In this document: positions 37,520 to 55,913 of the stretch, piece by piece
Layout of the letters: every line of letters begins with the position of its first letter
Numbering within the stretch: the stretch's first letter is position 1
Assembly: GCA_037576195.1 (NCBI GenBank)
Contig: CM075102.1
Coordinates: forward strand, 10,788,001-10,852,000
Length of the DNA stretch: 64,000 nt
Origin: Phytoseiulus persimilis
Lineage: Eukaryota > Arthropoda > Arachnida > Mesostigmata > Phytoseiidae
Reading direction: 5' to 3'
The notes under the pieces: generated by a model
The model's input: the letters and a program-made list of their open reading frames with translations, nothing else
Told to the model about the DNA's origin: nothing
The model's database searches: none
Program-made: the position numbers and the translations under genes

Positions 37520-39322
37520 AACCGTTTGGAATCATCGTCGCGTGAAGCAATTCTCATGCTGCGGGGGCGGGGAAGCCATTCCAACACCGTTTCTCGGACC
37601 TGTATAATGGGGCACTATCCACCAGATCAGAATCTCAGACTCAGGATTTTCAATGAATGCGGAATTTCCGTTTTCGTCATGGCGCGATCGATTTATCAGG
37701 ACATACTTCACCTGAATCTTCCGAGCGCTCGGACACTCCTCAAAGCAGTTCTCGTTGGAAAGTCGCTCGAGCGCCATGATCTCCTCGCTCCCATCTGTAA
37801 AGCCGCTTTCGAAAGCTGTCGAGTCCGGAAGAACGCCGATGGCTATGAACTAGGTTCCCAATGTAGAAAAAATACATTTAGAGCATGGAGTTATGAAATA
37901 AAGTCTCACCTATACTCCACTCCTCGATCACTTCTTTAGCAGATGTCGGAGAACTATTTCACCACAGTTTCTCGATCTTGAGTTTGAGCCGCTGAATTTT
38001 GATGGCTCCGCTTTAGATGGAGTTTGGGGGCTCGGCACGTGCTTCATTCTGCTAATTCAGGGACATCGATGATAGGGATTTTTGAAGCGGCTCGACGCTG
38101 GGACCTCAGATCTTCTTCACGACTGGGATCAACAAATCCGTTCTAGAATCACGAACTAAGTGGAACCCACGCATCGAATTTTTCGCGATAAACGCTCCCT
38201 TCAACGGACGAAAAGAAAACCCATCATTCTCTGATAGACGCCCTCCGCTCTCTCTGATGAATTCCAATAACCCCCTTCTTGAGGCGCCCCGGGGTTCGCG
38301 GGCGAAAAACAGCATAATCAATGTGTCCTCGATTCGGGCAGTTTTCTTGTGGGACGACGGGAGGAGTCTGCGAACAGTTTCATGCAGAAGAGAGACCTGG
38401 GAGCCTTGCGACAACCATTCTCGACTCCACTGTAACATTTGCACTACATGTGCATCCATTCGTATGGCTTGATGAATGGTCACGTGGTCCGAGGAGAGAT
38501 GCAATTTCTCCGCCATGCCCGTGAATCGAGCGGAAACAGCGGCTCCACGGGCAGCTGGGCAGCTGAATGCGTTTTTGGTGAGGATAGCGCAAAGACCATT
38601 TTAACACCTCCTTGAGGGTCCGATTCCAATTCATAACCATGGACGAACCCTAAGAAGAGAGCCCAGAGGCGTCAAAGCCGTCGACACTAGGGACGTCTCG
38701 CCTTGCTTACAACCTGGATTCAGCTATTCGAATGGATATATTTGCGCGCAGATCGTACGTAGTGCTCCCATGATGAGCAACATTAGAAGGAAGAACTGTA
38801 TTCGAGTTCGAATAATGGTCGTCTCGGCAGTGTCGTGGTCGCTCAGCGCCCAAAAGCTATCGAGATTTCGATCAAGCCTCAAAGCCCGCGCCTGGGCACG
38901 GCAGCATGCGTTCATTCAGATCGAGGTTCTCTCGTTGCGCGCAACTCCATATTTATTTGTGAACAGCAAGGAGCGTATGATGGTTCTTCAACTCGCTGCA
39001 TTACGGGGGCTCATGTGAATTTCGTGTGAGCCCCAGTGGACTAGAGAGTGCCGAACTTGTCATGTGGGGAATGCGGTGGAGTCCGGCCGACTTGGCCTAA
39101 TAGAAGCGGCCGGCCGAGCGAGTTTCTCAAAGCGCAGCCCTTGCTTTCCTCTCTGTCCGTCTGCCTGTCACTCGATCAGTCAAAGCGACCGACCGAACGT
39201 CACTCTACCAGTCGGTCAGCCAATCTGTCTCTCAATCTGTCACTGAGTTAGCCTATCAGCCGGGACCGGGAATACTATCTCCCCGACAGTCTTCTCACAT
39301 CAGAAAATAATCCCCGTTCATC
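37520..39322. other. Intergenic region before liprin-alpha
   Basis: It contains the 3'UTR of the preceding gene and presumably the liprin-alpha promoter. A 136-codon frame on the minus strand (38516-38106) has no recognisable domain or splice partner. CGGT/GACC-rich simple sequence lies at about 39.15-39.22 kb. Confidence 0.5.
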
Positions 39323-45246
<5,924 letters not shown>

Positions 45247-47665
45247 ACTGACGCTTGAAAGCGGCCGAGATCGCGCAATCCACAATGGCACCTAGCCGAT
45301 ATTGAGGGAACTTCATAATGTGATGACTTCCTCCTGAGTTTCAAGTATTGTTCGTCGGATCGCCGTACATCTCCGGTTGGAAACTGACGCCCAGTCAGGG
45401 TGCTCTAAGCGCCCCCTTCTGCTAGCAACGAGGTCGGAGGGAGAGACTGATTCCAGGCCACACCAAAGGGATCTATTTCCACATCAAGGAGTCCCCCCAA
45501 AGAGCTTTGCTGCTGCTATCATTGCACTCAAATCCCCGAACAAACTTTTGACGCTCCTAACAACAACATAACGTGAACACAGGGAACCTTGTATAGTAGA
45601 GCAGGAGTGTCAGCCACATTTCGAATAAAGAACGTGGTTAAAACTGACAATTTGACAGAACATATAGCAACACGGATCGGTCGTCACCGCCTTTTTGTAC
45701 AGTCTCCAAGAAACCAAGGAAGAACCAGAATCGTCTTCGAACTGCTTTCACCGATCCTAAGATTAGAGCCAAACACTGGTTTGAAGGGCTCCGAGTTCGA
45801 CGATGCGACCTCATCATCGAGTCGGTGGACAGAGATGAAGAGAAGTCTCATTCGGAGCCAGCTGTCGCACCGAACCGGCATAAACCAACACGGTCGCTAA
45901 GAGAACTTTACATACTTGATCTTCGGTAGTTCGAGGATTATATTCACATTCTAAAAAGGGGAGGGAGGCGTCAACCGGGAGGATCTCACTATGTGCCATT
46001 CATGAATGCTGACCTAACTATTCCTTACTGAATTCCGGAACCATATCAAACCGTTTTTTATTGTTCCTTGCGTTGAGCTCATTTTGCCAAACCGTTTTCA
46101 TATCATCTTCGCTATTTCGTGATCCGCGGACCGAGAAGTCGGAGTTTGTGAAATCGATGTTTTCGATGCTGAAGCTGAGATATCTGACTGTAATTTCACT
46201 GTATATCTTGATTTGTATTCTGATTATTATGAGTGACTCGTTGAGCGTCGAGGTTTTCTGTCTTTTGATATCGATAGGTTTTTCCAAGTTATGTGTTCAA
46301 CAAGACGGTGATTTGACGACAAGCGATGACATTGATGATAATATATATAAATATATATATATATATCTCAATAATGAATTATTGTCACTATCATTACAAG
46401 TCATAGTAGGAGAGTACGTAGAGCAGTTCCGAACGAGAAGTTCAAGAAGCCATTGGTGAATCAGTGCGTGTAACAAAGGCGGAGGAGAGATGTAGCGGAG
46501 AGCGATTGTCATAATTCATGAATTCGGTTCATGAGACAAATTGAACGATTCGAGCTAGGAGGTAGATCGAGGTTGGATCGCATGTAATGTTCGTGTTGCG
46601 GTAGGATGTGGAGGTCAACCGAACTCAGAATATTACAATAAACACAGGCTGCAATGAATGTGATAGTCAACTTTGTGCTCATTCGTCCGCAACCATGGAA
46701 GCCGTCATTGCCGTTCTCGGAGCTGTGAGCACTCTCTGTCTGGATGATTCGTGTTCGAGCGTTGCCTTAGAGGATCCCGAAAACATTGCGGCTAGAACCC
46801 GACCCACACGATGGTTTTCGAACTCATAATTGATTCCATTCCCGATTCGGATGATCACGAAGTCATACCCTCTCTTGTGTGGCTGAACAAGCTTCGACAC
46901 ACTGCTCTAGTCGATCGGTTCGATTGTCCGGAACCAATAGTTTGGATACGACCGGAGCACTGAGCAACGCGAGTGACGAGTGTGGTTCCCATCTCCAACT
47001 GTTAGAATGTCTCTCATCGCACAGGGTGAGGTTCATGACTTCTCCTCGGTATGATGAATACAGTGCCTAGACTTCGACTTCCGAGTTGATCGGTCCAGGG
47101 AAAACACAGGGGCTTTGTTCCTCCCTCGGAGTCGATACCGGATTCCAGCTTCAATTCGCCCCGTAGAGAGTCCTCGGAACTTCTGACTCGGATCCAGAGA
47201 CAATGTGTTCCTAAGTCTTCAAGGCAGGATTTTTTGATCGCAGAGGCCAACAGCAAAGTCGAATGCCGTGCGCGGGGCTCCTGCAACGCGGAAAAGAGCC
47301 GCCGAATTGAATCGAAACCGTGATCATTGGGGAACCTTTCCCTGGCTGAGAATTGAGATCGATTGTCGATCACGCGTCCACGGGAACATCAACATTCTCA
47401 CATATCAAATCTGAGTTCCTCGGAGGATGCACGCACGTGTCTCGATACCGGGGGCGCTTTACCTTTTTTGTTTAATGTACAGAGCGGCTTCCTCTTTGAG
47501 ACGGAATTTCGACAAGATGAATTTGACCTGTTCGCGTGGGCTGAGCCGATTATCGATCGGTCTCTCTCTTGAATCTCGAGAGTTAACCGAGGTGGATGCG
47601 CAGTCGTGTGTAGACACCGTTCGTGAGTTTCACGCAGAGCACTGACATTCCGATACGAATTGCAG
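45247..47665. other. Intergenic between liprin-alpha and myosin light chain
   Basis: A possible liprin-alpha poly(A) signal, AATAAA, lies at 45624-45629. An AT-rich block at about 46.34-46.37 kb contains a TA microsatellite. The first exon of the myosin light chain gene should be near the right end. One candidate is 47517-47622 (ATG to a phase-1 GTGAGT donor), but it would leave an intron of only 43 bases, much shorter than the others here. Confidence 0.5.
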
Positions 47666-48849
47666 ATTATGCCGAAATTTTCGCCTTATTCGACACAGTC
47701 GGTGATGGCAAGGTTTTTGTGAGACACCTCGGGGATATCCTGCGCTCGTGCGGCCAAAACCCTACGGCAGGCGTACTCAGCAAATGCACCAGTGACTTCG
47801 AACAAGGTACTACGATCCCATGATCCACTACCCTCGTAAGGAGTTCAATGAGGCTCCAGTTGAGGATACATTCGGCCTCAGAGCGGTTGTCACTTCCCCG
47901 AGAGAGCAGGTTCTGGAGAAACTATCACATCTCTTGTTCTGCGCCTGGTTTTCTTTGTTCTGTTCTCCTGGCGACGGTCGACGCGAACAGCCGGGTTCTT
48001 AGAGCGGCCCTCGGGTGTTCGTGCGGGCGAATGGGGAGGGAACGCACCTCCTTCACTTGCTGTACTCCGATGGGGCTGTTCACTTGAGAATCTCTACCGT
48101 TCTCCATGGGCGTCGCACGTATATGTTCTTCAGTGCCCGTCGAGTGTGCTCGAGTGGAGCTCACGACAATCCTGCTTGCAGATGACCGCCTATCATTCGA
48201 CGAATTCATGCCCATCCTGAACATCGTAGAGAAACGGAGACCCGTTCTCTGTCCTGGAGAGATCGTCGAGGTGGGTCATGCGAGCGAGTTCGATCTAGCC
48301 CCTAACGTACGTTGCCATGGCCTGAGAGGAACAAAAATTTTCAGGTGCTTCGGAATTTCGACAGGCAGGCGAACGGATTCATCCAAGCCGCCGAGCTGAA
48401 GCGGATCCTCACGTCCATAGGCGATAAATTGAGCCAGGAAGAGGCCGAACAAATCCTCGAAGGAATGGCCAATTCCTACGGGAATGTGGACTATGAAGGT
48501 TGGTCTCTGCATAACGTCCTCCTAATCTCATGAGGCTGCTCTCCGTATTGGCTCCATGTGAGTCCGAAACTCACAGCAGGCACAATTTTGCAATGGTTCG
48601 GAGGATAGATAAATGAATCGAACAGCCGAGCGCATGGAATCGACTGAGGAAACGGTGGTCGGTTCGGAGGTAACCTAGAGATCTCGATACACGAGTCGGT
48701 GACTGATTTGTGCAGCTTTCCGCCAATTCTTTACCCAAGTGACAGACGAGCTCCTCTCACACACTGCCCCCCCCCTCGTTTCATTCCAGTCGCTCATGCC
48801 TCATCATGGCACTTGGAAGGTACCCGAATCCTTCCTCGTGCTCTGCTGA
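47666..48849 (+). CDS. Myosin essential light chain (Mlc-c-like), first exon not found
   Basis: A calmodulin-superfamily light chain that stabilises the myosin lever arm. Exons: 47666-47806, 48182-48270, 48345-48498, 48716-48849, phases consistent, about 172 codons. Family blocks: YAEIFALFDTVGDGKV, then LRSCGQNPTAGVLSKCT, then RLSFDEFMPILNIV, then LRNFDRQANGFIQAAELKRI, then LTSIGDKLSQEEAEQILEGM and NVDYEAFRQFF. These line up with Drosophila Mlc-c and human MYL6. The EF-hand loops lack several calcium ligands, as is usual for essential light chains. The start exon must end in phase 1 upstream of 47666 and is unresolved. Odd: after the usual end (about FRQFF) the last exon runs on for about 35 codons to VPESFLVLC. 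Either a real extension or a missed donor, for example TGGAAG|GTACCC. Confidence 0.8.
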
Positions 48850-51800
48850 ACGGTTCTATAAACGATCTTTATTTTCAATCACCCTATTCCTCCCACTTGA
48901 AGAGATTCTCCCAATCGTCGGCCAGCTGAACGTCGAAAAGCTGAAGGTCATACCGTCCCAACACAAAGATATACGGAAGCCCTCAATTTCAAAGAATGTA
49001 TCCGATGAACGAGCTCCGATGATAAGGAAGAAAGACAGACAGGGACGCCCTCCAATCTGAACGAATTCGGTATAATCTGAATTCGGCCCACGAGGGCGGA
49101 TGTGGATCGCAGGGCGAAGACTCCCTGTTTTCTCTGCCCGATAGAGCTGCAAGGCTCCGATGCGGTGATAACAAGTCGGAAGCTGTCCAGACCTTGATTA
49201 TTCCCCGTGTTGGGTACCTCACTCGAAAGACACCTCGTTGTGCACCTTTACTCTGTCTTCCGTCAGCAAGTCAGTCGGCGGCGGTTCAATAACGAGTTAG
49301 CTGGAAGCTGGGATCCCTGATCCTGTGGACTCCGGTGGGAGCTGACGTTATTGCCATCCCAATGCTCTGTCGTAATTATCGCATATCTACCACGAATCTT
49401 AATTCAGCCTGCGTGGCATCCTTGAGGTTTGCCGCTTCCGATCCACCCAGAATGCTCCGGAACACCCTCGTCACCTAAGCCTCTGCATGCCTCAGACGGT
49501 TGCCTGAGTCCATATCATCTTCGGTCGATATTCAAAGTCGGTCTTTCAACCGACTTCTGGCTGCTCGGAACACTTCGCAGCGACCGCGTCTGGCCGAAGC
49601 TTGTAGTGAGCAGGACTTCCTGCTCTTACTGGGTCACTGTTTCTTGTTGTATGTGTGCTCCGCTTCGGGAAACACGATCCGCGTTCTCTGCATAAACAGC
49701 AGCCGAACTATTGACTTTGACCCGAGAAATTCCAATCATCAGCATCATCCGTTGTTCTGTTTGATCATTCAATCTTGAAAGGAAGTGGTCATGATTTCGT
49801 GACGAGGAAGATGGAGAAAAATATATCATGCCATCGGAAATGCTTGGCTTCACGTCAGTCGGTCTCTAGGAGTGGTTGGACGATTGCTAAGATCAAGGGA
49901 GGGTGAAGAAGCGAAAGTCCCAGAGGCGGAGCACATTATGACGGAGCGAGTCAAGCCTTGGGGAGCTTCGGGAGAACTCCGCTCGTCCGGGATCTAGCCT
50001 TTTGATCTGGGGACCCTGGTGCTACTCCCCAAGGAAGTAAATTGGCTTAGCTCAGCTCCCTTTTTGCCTGATGCACCCGGCCGACCGACCGACCAACCAA
50101 CCAGCCAGCCGGGAAGGCAGACCGCCATCCGGACACCAGTCAGTGAAGCAAACAGGCCACCCAAACTACCGTTCACCCATCCGTCCGACGGCTTACCAAC
50201 CTTGTTGTCTCAAAAAATTGGGAATTCATCCCTACGCATGCAAGAATCCGTCAGCCGCCTCAGAAGCCGGACCAAATGCATGCTCGTTTGATAATTGCTG
50301 AAAATCGGTATCGCACTTCATGTAGAGTCAGTTTTACTAACCCGAACAAGTAACCAATGCAAAAGAGGAATTCGGAAAATCCGTCTGGCGGAACAATGGG
50401 TCGCTGTTGTAAATACCTCAAGCTCCGGGAGTATTGCATCGGCCCTCGATCCCGGCGTTCGGTGTTGGGAGCGACTCCTATCGATCTCTCCCATTCGTTA
50501 AGACATTCCATCCAGAAGCTCCAGGGCTCGCTCAATGTCGGATCAAATCGAGACGCCTTTCGCTAAGCGAGTGCTGTCTCGGGGACAGGGCGTGCAGCGC
50601 ATTGAGCGTTCCTCCGAAAACCTGTCTATTTAGGCCAAGTCCGGTTGCCAATGATGTTCAGGACAGCGACGTTCAGCGCACGAGGAGTATTCCGAAAATG
50701 ATCGCATTGCCGAGTTCCACAAAAGCACGCAGCGTGAGTCCTTGGGAGTATCTGAACGAGCAGGACTCGTTGACCTCTAATCGAGTCGACTCGAGGCCGA
50801 GCCCGAGTTTGAGGCTCCTTTTTCGAGTTCCACTCCAGCCTACGGGTTCAACAGGAGTGTCACCTCGTTGCGAAACAAACACGAGCAGGGACAGGTCCGA
50901 ATGGTTTCTAGAGGCTTTGCTCGAGATCAGCCATCGCGCGGACTCGGTGCCAATTATCGTTGCAAAACAGCTGGTGAAAACACACAAATATAGACATAGA
51001 GAGAGCTCCAGGTCGTAACGTGAAAGGAGGGTCATCTCTAGTTTGGACTGGAGCTAATCATATTTCTGTTTACTACAGAGTTCGTCAAGACCATCGTGGA
51101 GGACTGAGGCCCAAACGAAGGAGCCGATTTCCCGAAAACTCCTGTGACCTGAATTGTTTGAACAGATTGCCCTGCCGGATAGTGACAGCCTGGATCGATT
51201 TTCTCATAAATTTGATTTATTGATGGACTGATTCTTCCCTTAATCGTATCGTTACACCGTTATCAGCTAGTAATTGCGGATCCCCCACGAGATTCGAGTC
51301 ACAATTCGATATTACAATACACGATTTTATACAAGGCTTGTCGCTTTTGGGCTGCTTGCATCGTTCGTCTTCGTTCAGTCTAAAACGTAGTAGATTGTAA
51401 GTTGCTCGGGCATTGGAATCCACCTGTTTTTCAGGAGCGTGACCATTGTTCTCAGCATCATAATAATCGTTAGCATCGCCCTCGGCTTCGGTTCTCAGGG
51501 AAGGGTGTGTGAAACGAGCAGGAAAGCACCACGGAGTTGTTACGAGCGTGGCGAACGTTAGGCTAAAGTTTGATGGGCCAAGATTGTCCGTTGCCATTGT
51601 AGTAGTTTGCCAGCTTTCAGTGTTCTCTTCACCGATTTTTCCGCATTAAGTTTTGCTTGCAGGCTTAGTTATGCCTCTGGGCAAATCACATGTATGAGAG
51701 TGTGAACGACAGGGAATTCGATGAAAACTATCATCGACGGCAACGTTGAAGTGCATCTCATAGCTTGCCACGCAGTCGTATTAGTGATGACCACTTAGCA

Positions 51801-52591
51801 GAGATCAAACATCATCTGATCGCGTAGAGTTGCCGCCTGCGAATAATCGTCGAGCGTCCCTGAACGAGCCCATTGAAAGCTCCTCTACTATAGTCTTTCA
51901 AGGTTCAAAACAATCACTCCAGGGAGGGGGAGAAGAAACAAAAAGAAGAGTCCACAAAGCTGGTTCGCTCCTAGGCTGCCGCATGATCTTGAAGGATTGA
52001 TTGGATGGTCGTAGAAAACTCTTTGTATTTACACGGAAAAGATGTATCAATTATTGTATGTCTTATTTCTCCCGATATTGTAGTTCCTCCTCTGGAGAAA
52101 TTTAGCCTGCTCATCCTCTCGAACAAAATTCGAAAACAGCTGTCTTGTTGCTTCAGGCCGTACTGACTAGATTCACGAGCTCCGTCCTGACGTGTTCCGG
52201 GGAATCATTTGACATTGACATAACTATCTAGCTCGATGGATAATGTAATGACGACGAATTCAGTCGAAGTCCCGCTAACGCTCCTGCCTGAAAATGGGAA
52301 GCGCAACTGATGTTGGTCTGTTCACTTGTCCACCCCGCTCCTCCTCCACAAAGCTCACAGACTTGGCGCTCAGCCGAAGTCTCCAGATAGCGGCATAACT
52401 CCGGGGAGGTCTTGGGAAATTCCGCTTCGGAAAATTCCGCGGGAACAGAAATCAGGTGGATGTGTCGAAATTGATGGTCTCCGTAGCTGCCCCGCATTCT
52501 GCGGCAGAGCATGACTCTTCCCCCGTCCTCCGCCTTCCCGATGGGCTCATATTCACGAGTTCGATGATCGTAGCTAGACAAAAGTTGAGAA
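48850..52591. other. Intergenic between light chain and Prop1-like gene
   Basis: Nothing coding is recognised. A CCGACCGACCGACCAACCAA-type simple repeat lies at about 50.08-50.11 kb. A short frame on the minus strand at 51597-51217 (126 codons) is T/N/D-rich with no family resemblance. The right end must contain the 3'UTR of the homeobox gene. Confidence 0.5.
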
Positions 52592-55500
52592 TTAACTCAC
52601 TTTTGTGTACCACTCGTGTCCTGGGGAATTGCTGGCGGAGTTGCCCGAGGTTCCTTGAGAGTGGAAAGGCCCTCCTGCTTGAGATGACGGACAGTAGGGG
52701 TTTCCCTGAGCAGCCATGTAGTGCGATGGGGATGGTCCACTCAGGCTTTGAGGAGGGGGTGCATATCCAACACTAGGATAACCTCCCACAACTCCAGGGC
52801 TTTGTTGAGGGCCGCCGGTCGGATACATGGATCTCATACAGGCAGCCGGTAACATCGCGGATGGGCCAGCCAAAGCTCTCTGAAGCTGCTTCTCCTGTTT
52901 ACGATATTTCGCCCGCCGGTTTTGGAACCATACCTGAGAGACAAGTAAGACCCATGAACGAAACCACCATCGCCTCCGAGACGCCGCGTACGCAGTCCCG
53001 AAATGCCCCCAACAAGTACCTGGATTCTAGCCTCGTTGAGCTTGGTGATGCGGGCCAGCTCTTCTCGACAGTAAATATCGGGATAATGACTTTTGGCAAA
53101 AGCAGATTCCAACTCCTGAAGCTGTTCCTGGGTAAAAGTTGTCCTGGAATGTCCGCCTAAATTATCGACCTCGACTCACGGAAGCGATGAGTAATGATTG
53201 ACACCGAGTCTAGTCTGTATAGACTTTCTGCACGTATAAGAGGGTCAACGCGTTGCGAATTCGCCATTTCCTGGAACATCCGTTCCGTCGGTGGCGAAAG
53301 ATCGCCGACACAACCTCCCACAGTCAGCCCCATGAATGAATTTCCGCGAGTTCTTCGACTCGCAAAGATTTTCGGGAGCGGCCACCATCTGTTGGCGAAG
53401 TTCCCGCGAGAGTAAATTGAGCTGCAGTCTTCCCCCAGAGCAACCTAACCTGTGTCTTCTTCGAGCTGGAGTTTGGGGCAAGCAGGCCGGAGAAGTGAGT
53501 GATCCTTGTGGTCCAGTGGATAGTGGAAGGCAGCCGGGCTCCACTTTCAACTTTTTGAACGCTCCACCTGCAAACTCTCAATGTTAAAGTCGGTAATAAG
53601 TGCTGCCAGCAAAATCCACAAGCTGACGATTTGCGTCATTTTGTGTACCGTATCCTCGAGTTCCTGCGATACGCTCCCTAGCGCGCTCCGCGGCGTTCAA
53701 CAGAAACGCCGACTGATTGACAACAGCGACCGGAAGCCGTACGTAGGAGATGGGAAGAAGCGAGTCCTCTGGCTTTCGCTCCTTTTTGGCTTGGCTTTCG
53801 CGATGAGGAAGCTCCAGAGTATGTTCAATCGTTGTTCTCTCATATGTGCTCCTCATCATTTTAATGTAACTAATATTCACCAGTCACAAAACCGCTGATA
53901 GGTGACAAACAAAGCTGCGGCTCGACGTTCGCGAATCAGGACAATTCTCCACCTCCAGTTTGGTGCTCAGAGACGGATCTAGGACCTCGTTCAAAATCGA
54001 AGTCCGAGATCGCGCGGCAATGGTGCTCGTGCCAGTTAAAAGCCATATCGATCTTCTGAGTTTTAGGGGGATTCCGCGGTCATTGGTGAATGGGTCCGAT
54101 GTTCTACTACTCGTAAGCTCCGAACAGTGCGATGGAAGAGAGGAAGAAACGCTGCGAAGAAGCCACAGCAGAAATGTGATGCCGCGACTAATGGGTCAGA
54201 TTCTCCACTTTTGGATTATGCTGGAAAGTTTTTAGCGGATCTGCTCGGCGGGGCCCAATTCATCGAGTCTCTCAAGATCGATTTTGTTCCGATTGTTCAA
54301 TGCCGGTTCTCCAGATCCAGAGGCGCGACCAGCGAATCAGTGAAGACGGCCCGTGATGTTCGCGCTCGCTTCACAGAACCGGTCAGCCAGGGAAAAGAAA
54401 CAGAAAGAGTGGCTGGCTGACAGTGCATTGCTGGTGTAAGGTGAGAGACTCCCTGAATGGAACGTCGGCGTCATTTGCCGCCCGCTCGACAGCCAGCCAG
54501 CCCGCCTGTCTCGCTGTTGCTGCAGAGACCGCTACGCGTTTGAAGGGTTCTGATAGTTGAGCACAAATGCTGGCTGCATGTCGACTGTCGCACACTCGAC
54601 CGATCTGTCACTGCTGTGGCTTACACTCTCTGGCTTTTTGTCTTCGAGCTTTCACCATGCCCTTTAGACCAAAGTCGCTCCTGGTCCGAAGATGCCGGAA
54701 TATCGGTCGGATGGAACTTCAGGAAAAGATTGCCATAAAAGTAGCGCTCAATCGAGCTTTACACCCTGACCAACAGAGCATTTCGCGAACACGAGTCCAT
54801 AAGTCGGACGAATCATTCACACGGTTATTCAGCCCACTGGACAGTTTTATTCGCGACTTCATCATTGAGTGGCCCCATGAACGCCTGCATGACTGAGGAA
54901 AGATGCTCTCCATGATGGACCTCGACAAAGGGAGGGCAACCCGTTCACTGGCCGCCGGTTCCACTCTTCAGGAGATGACCCTGGATCCGTGCAACGAAAT
55001 TCCCAATTCCCCTTGAGAACTAGGCTCTTAATCGTGATCCCTGATGGAACCCGAGGTCCGTTCGATCCTCTTGCGACGCGGAGGATTCGCTGCGATGAAC
55101 AATGAACCTAACCAGATCTGAATCATGTGAGTCCGTAGAGCCGCTGAGCCAAAATGGCGTTTCTATATTGAGTGTACCCGCCACATGTACTCCGATTAGC
55201 ACAGTGGTGCGAGCTGACTTCGGTGGAGTTTCCAGTCTTGGAAGTGCCCAAAACCGTATTTTTTTCCTGATTCTTCGCCAAAGAAATTTCGAATGAGTCG
55301 CTCAGAGTCAGCTGGATAATTCCTCGAACACAGTTTAAGGCGAACCGTCACAGAGAATAAGACTCGGAACGATAGCTGTGTTGGATAAAATCGGCTGAGT
55401 CATAAAAGGCCCTAAACAACTGAATGCAGAATGTGAATGCTCCGAATGGAAGCCTCGATCGAGTCGAAAGTATCTGGTTCCTTCTTTCCACGCTCGTTCT

Positions 55501-55913
55501 CGATCGATAACCATCCGTTCGAATTCGGACGAGGATTTTTTTCAAACGAGTCACCGCTAGTTCTCACCCAACAAATATCTCAAAACTCTCATTGCTCCAA
55601 TCGATCACTCGCTATTCAAATAATCCAAAACACTCGTAATTTGAAGTTCCGCATGCAACTTGTTCCCGCTATCGATCGTCCCGATTCGCTTATACGTTCA
55701 CTGGAAATCGAACTCACCTGAAGTATTCTTGTTATAGGGAGAATGAGCTCCCACTGGAAGGAGATTGTCGGTCGAAGTATTCGAAGGCGATGGTGGTGCC
55801 ATGTGGGGAGAGTTGTAAAGAAACGGACTCCCCGAACCGCCTTTCCCCAAAACGAGCGGTGGCAGGGGCTTCTCCACAGGAGATGGACTGGGCGAATTCT
55901 GTGAAAATTCCAT
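52592..55913 (-). CDS. Prop1: Prop1-like paired-class homeodomain transcription factor
   Basis: A sequence-specific nuclear DNA-binding protein. Minus-strand exons: 55913-55718 (starts [20 protein letters not shown]), 53567-53450, 53143-53020, 52933-52592, giving 259 aa with consistent phases. The homeodomain is assembled over three exons: RRRHR, then [20 protein letters not shown], then [20 protein letters not shown], then [20 protein letters not shown]. Residue 50 is Gln. No paired domain is present. ESAF, EARIQ and RKQE resemble vertebrate PROP1 and its arthropod orthologues more than PRRX, PHOX2 or SHOX. The C terminus is P/S/G/Y-rich and ends HEWYTKVS. The last codons overlap a GTGAGT donor at 52600; splicing there to 52573-52553 would instead end EWYTKLRSSNS. 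The 2.1 kb first intron shows no other gene. Confidence 0.88.

Noticed and set aside
38106..38516. 136-codon minus-strand frame starting MAEKLHLSSDHV
   Set aside because: It has a plausible ATG but no recognised motif, no splice sites and no neighbouring exons. I cannot separate it from chance.
47517..47622. Candidate first exon of the myosin light chain
   Set aside because: Phase fits, but the implied intron would be 43 bases, well below the other introns here, and the peptide does not resemble light-chain N termini. Left unassigned.
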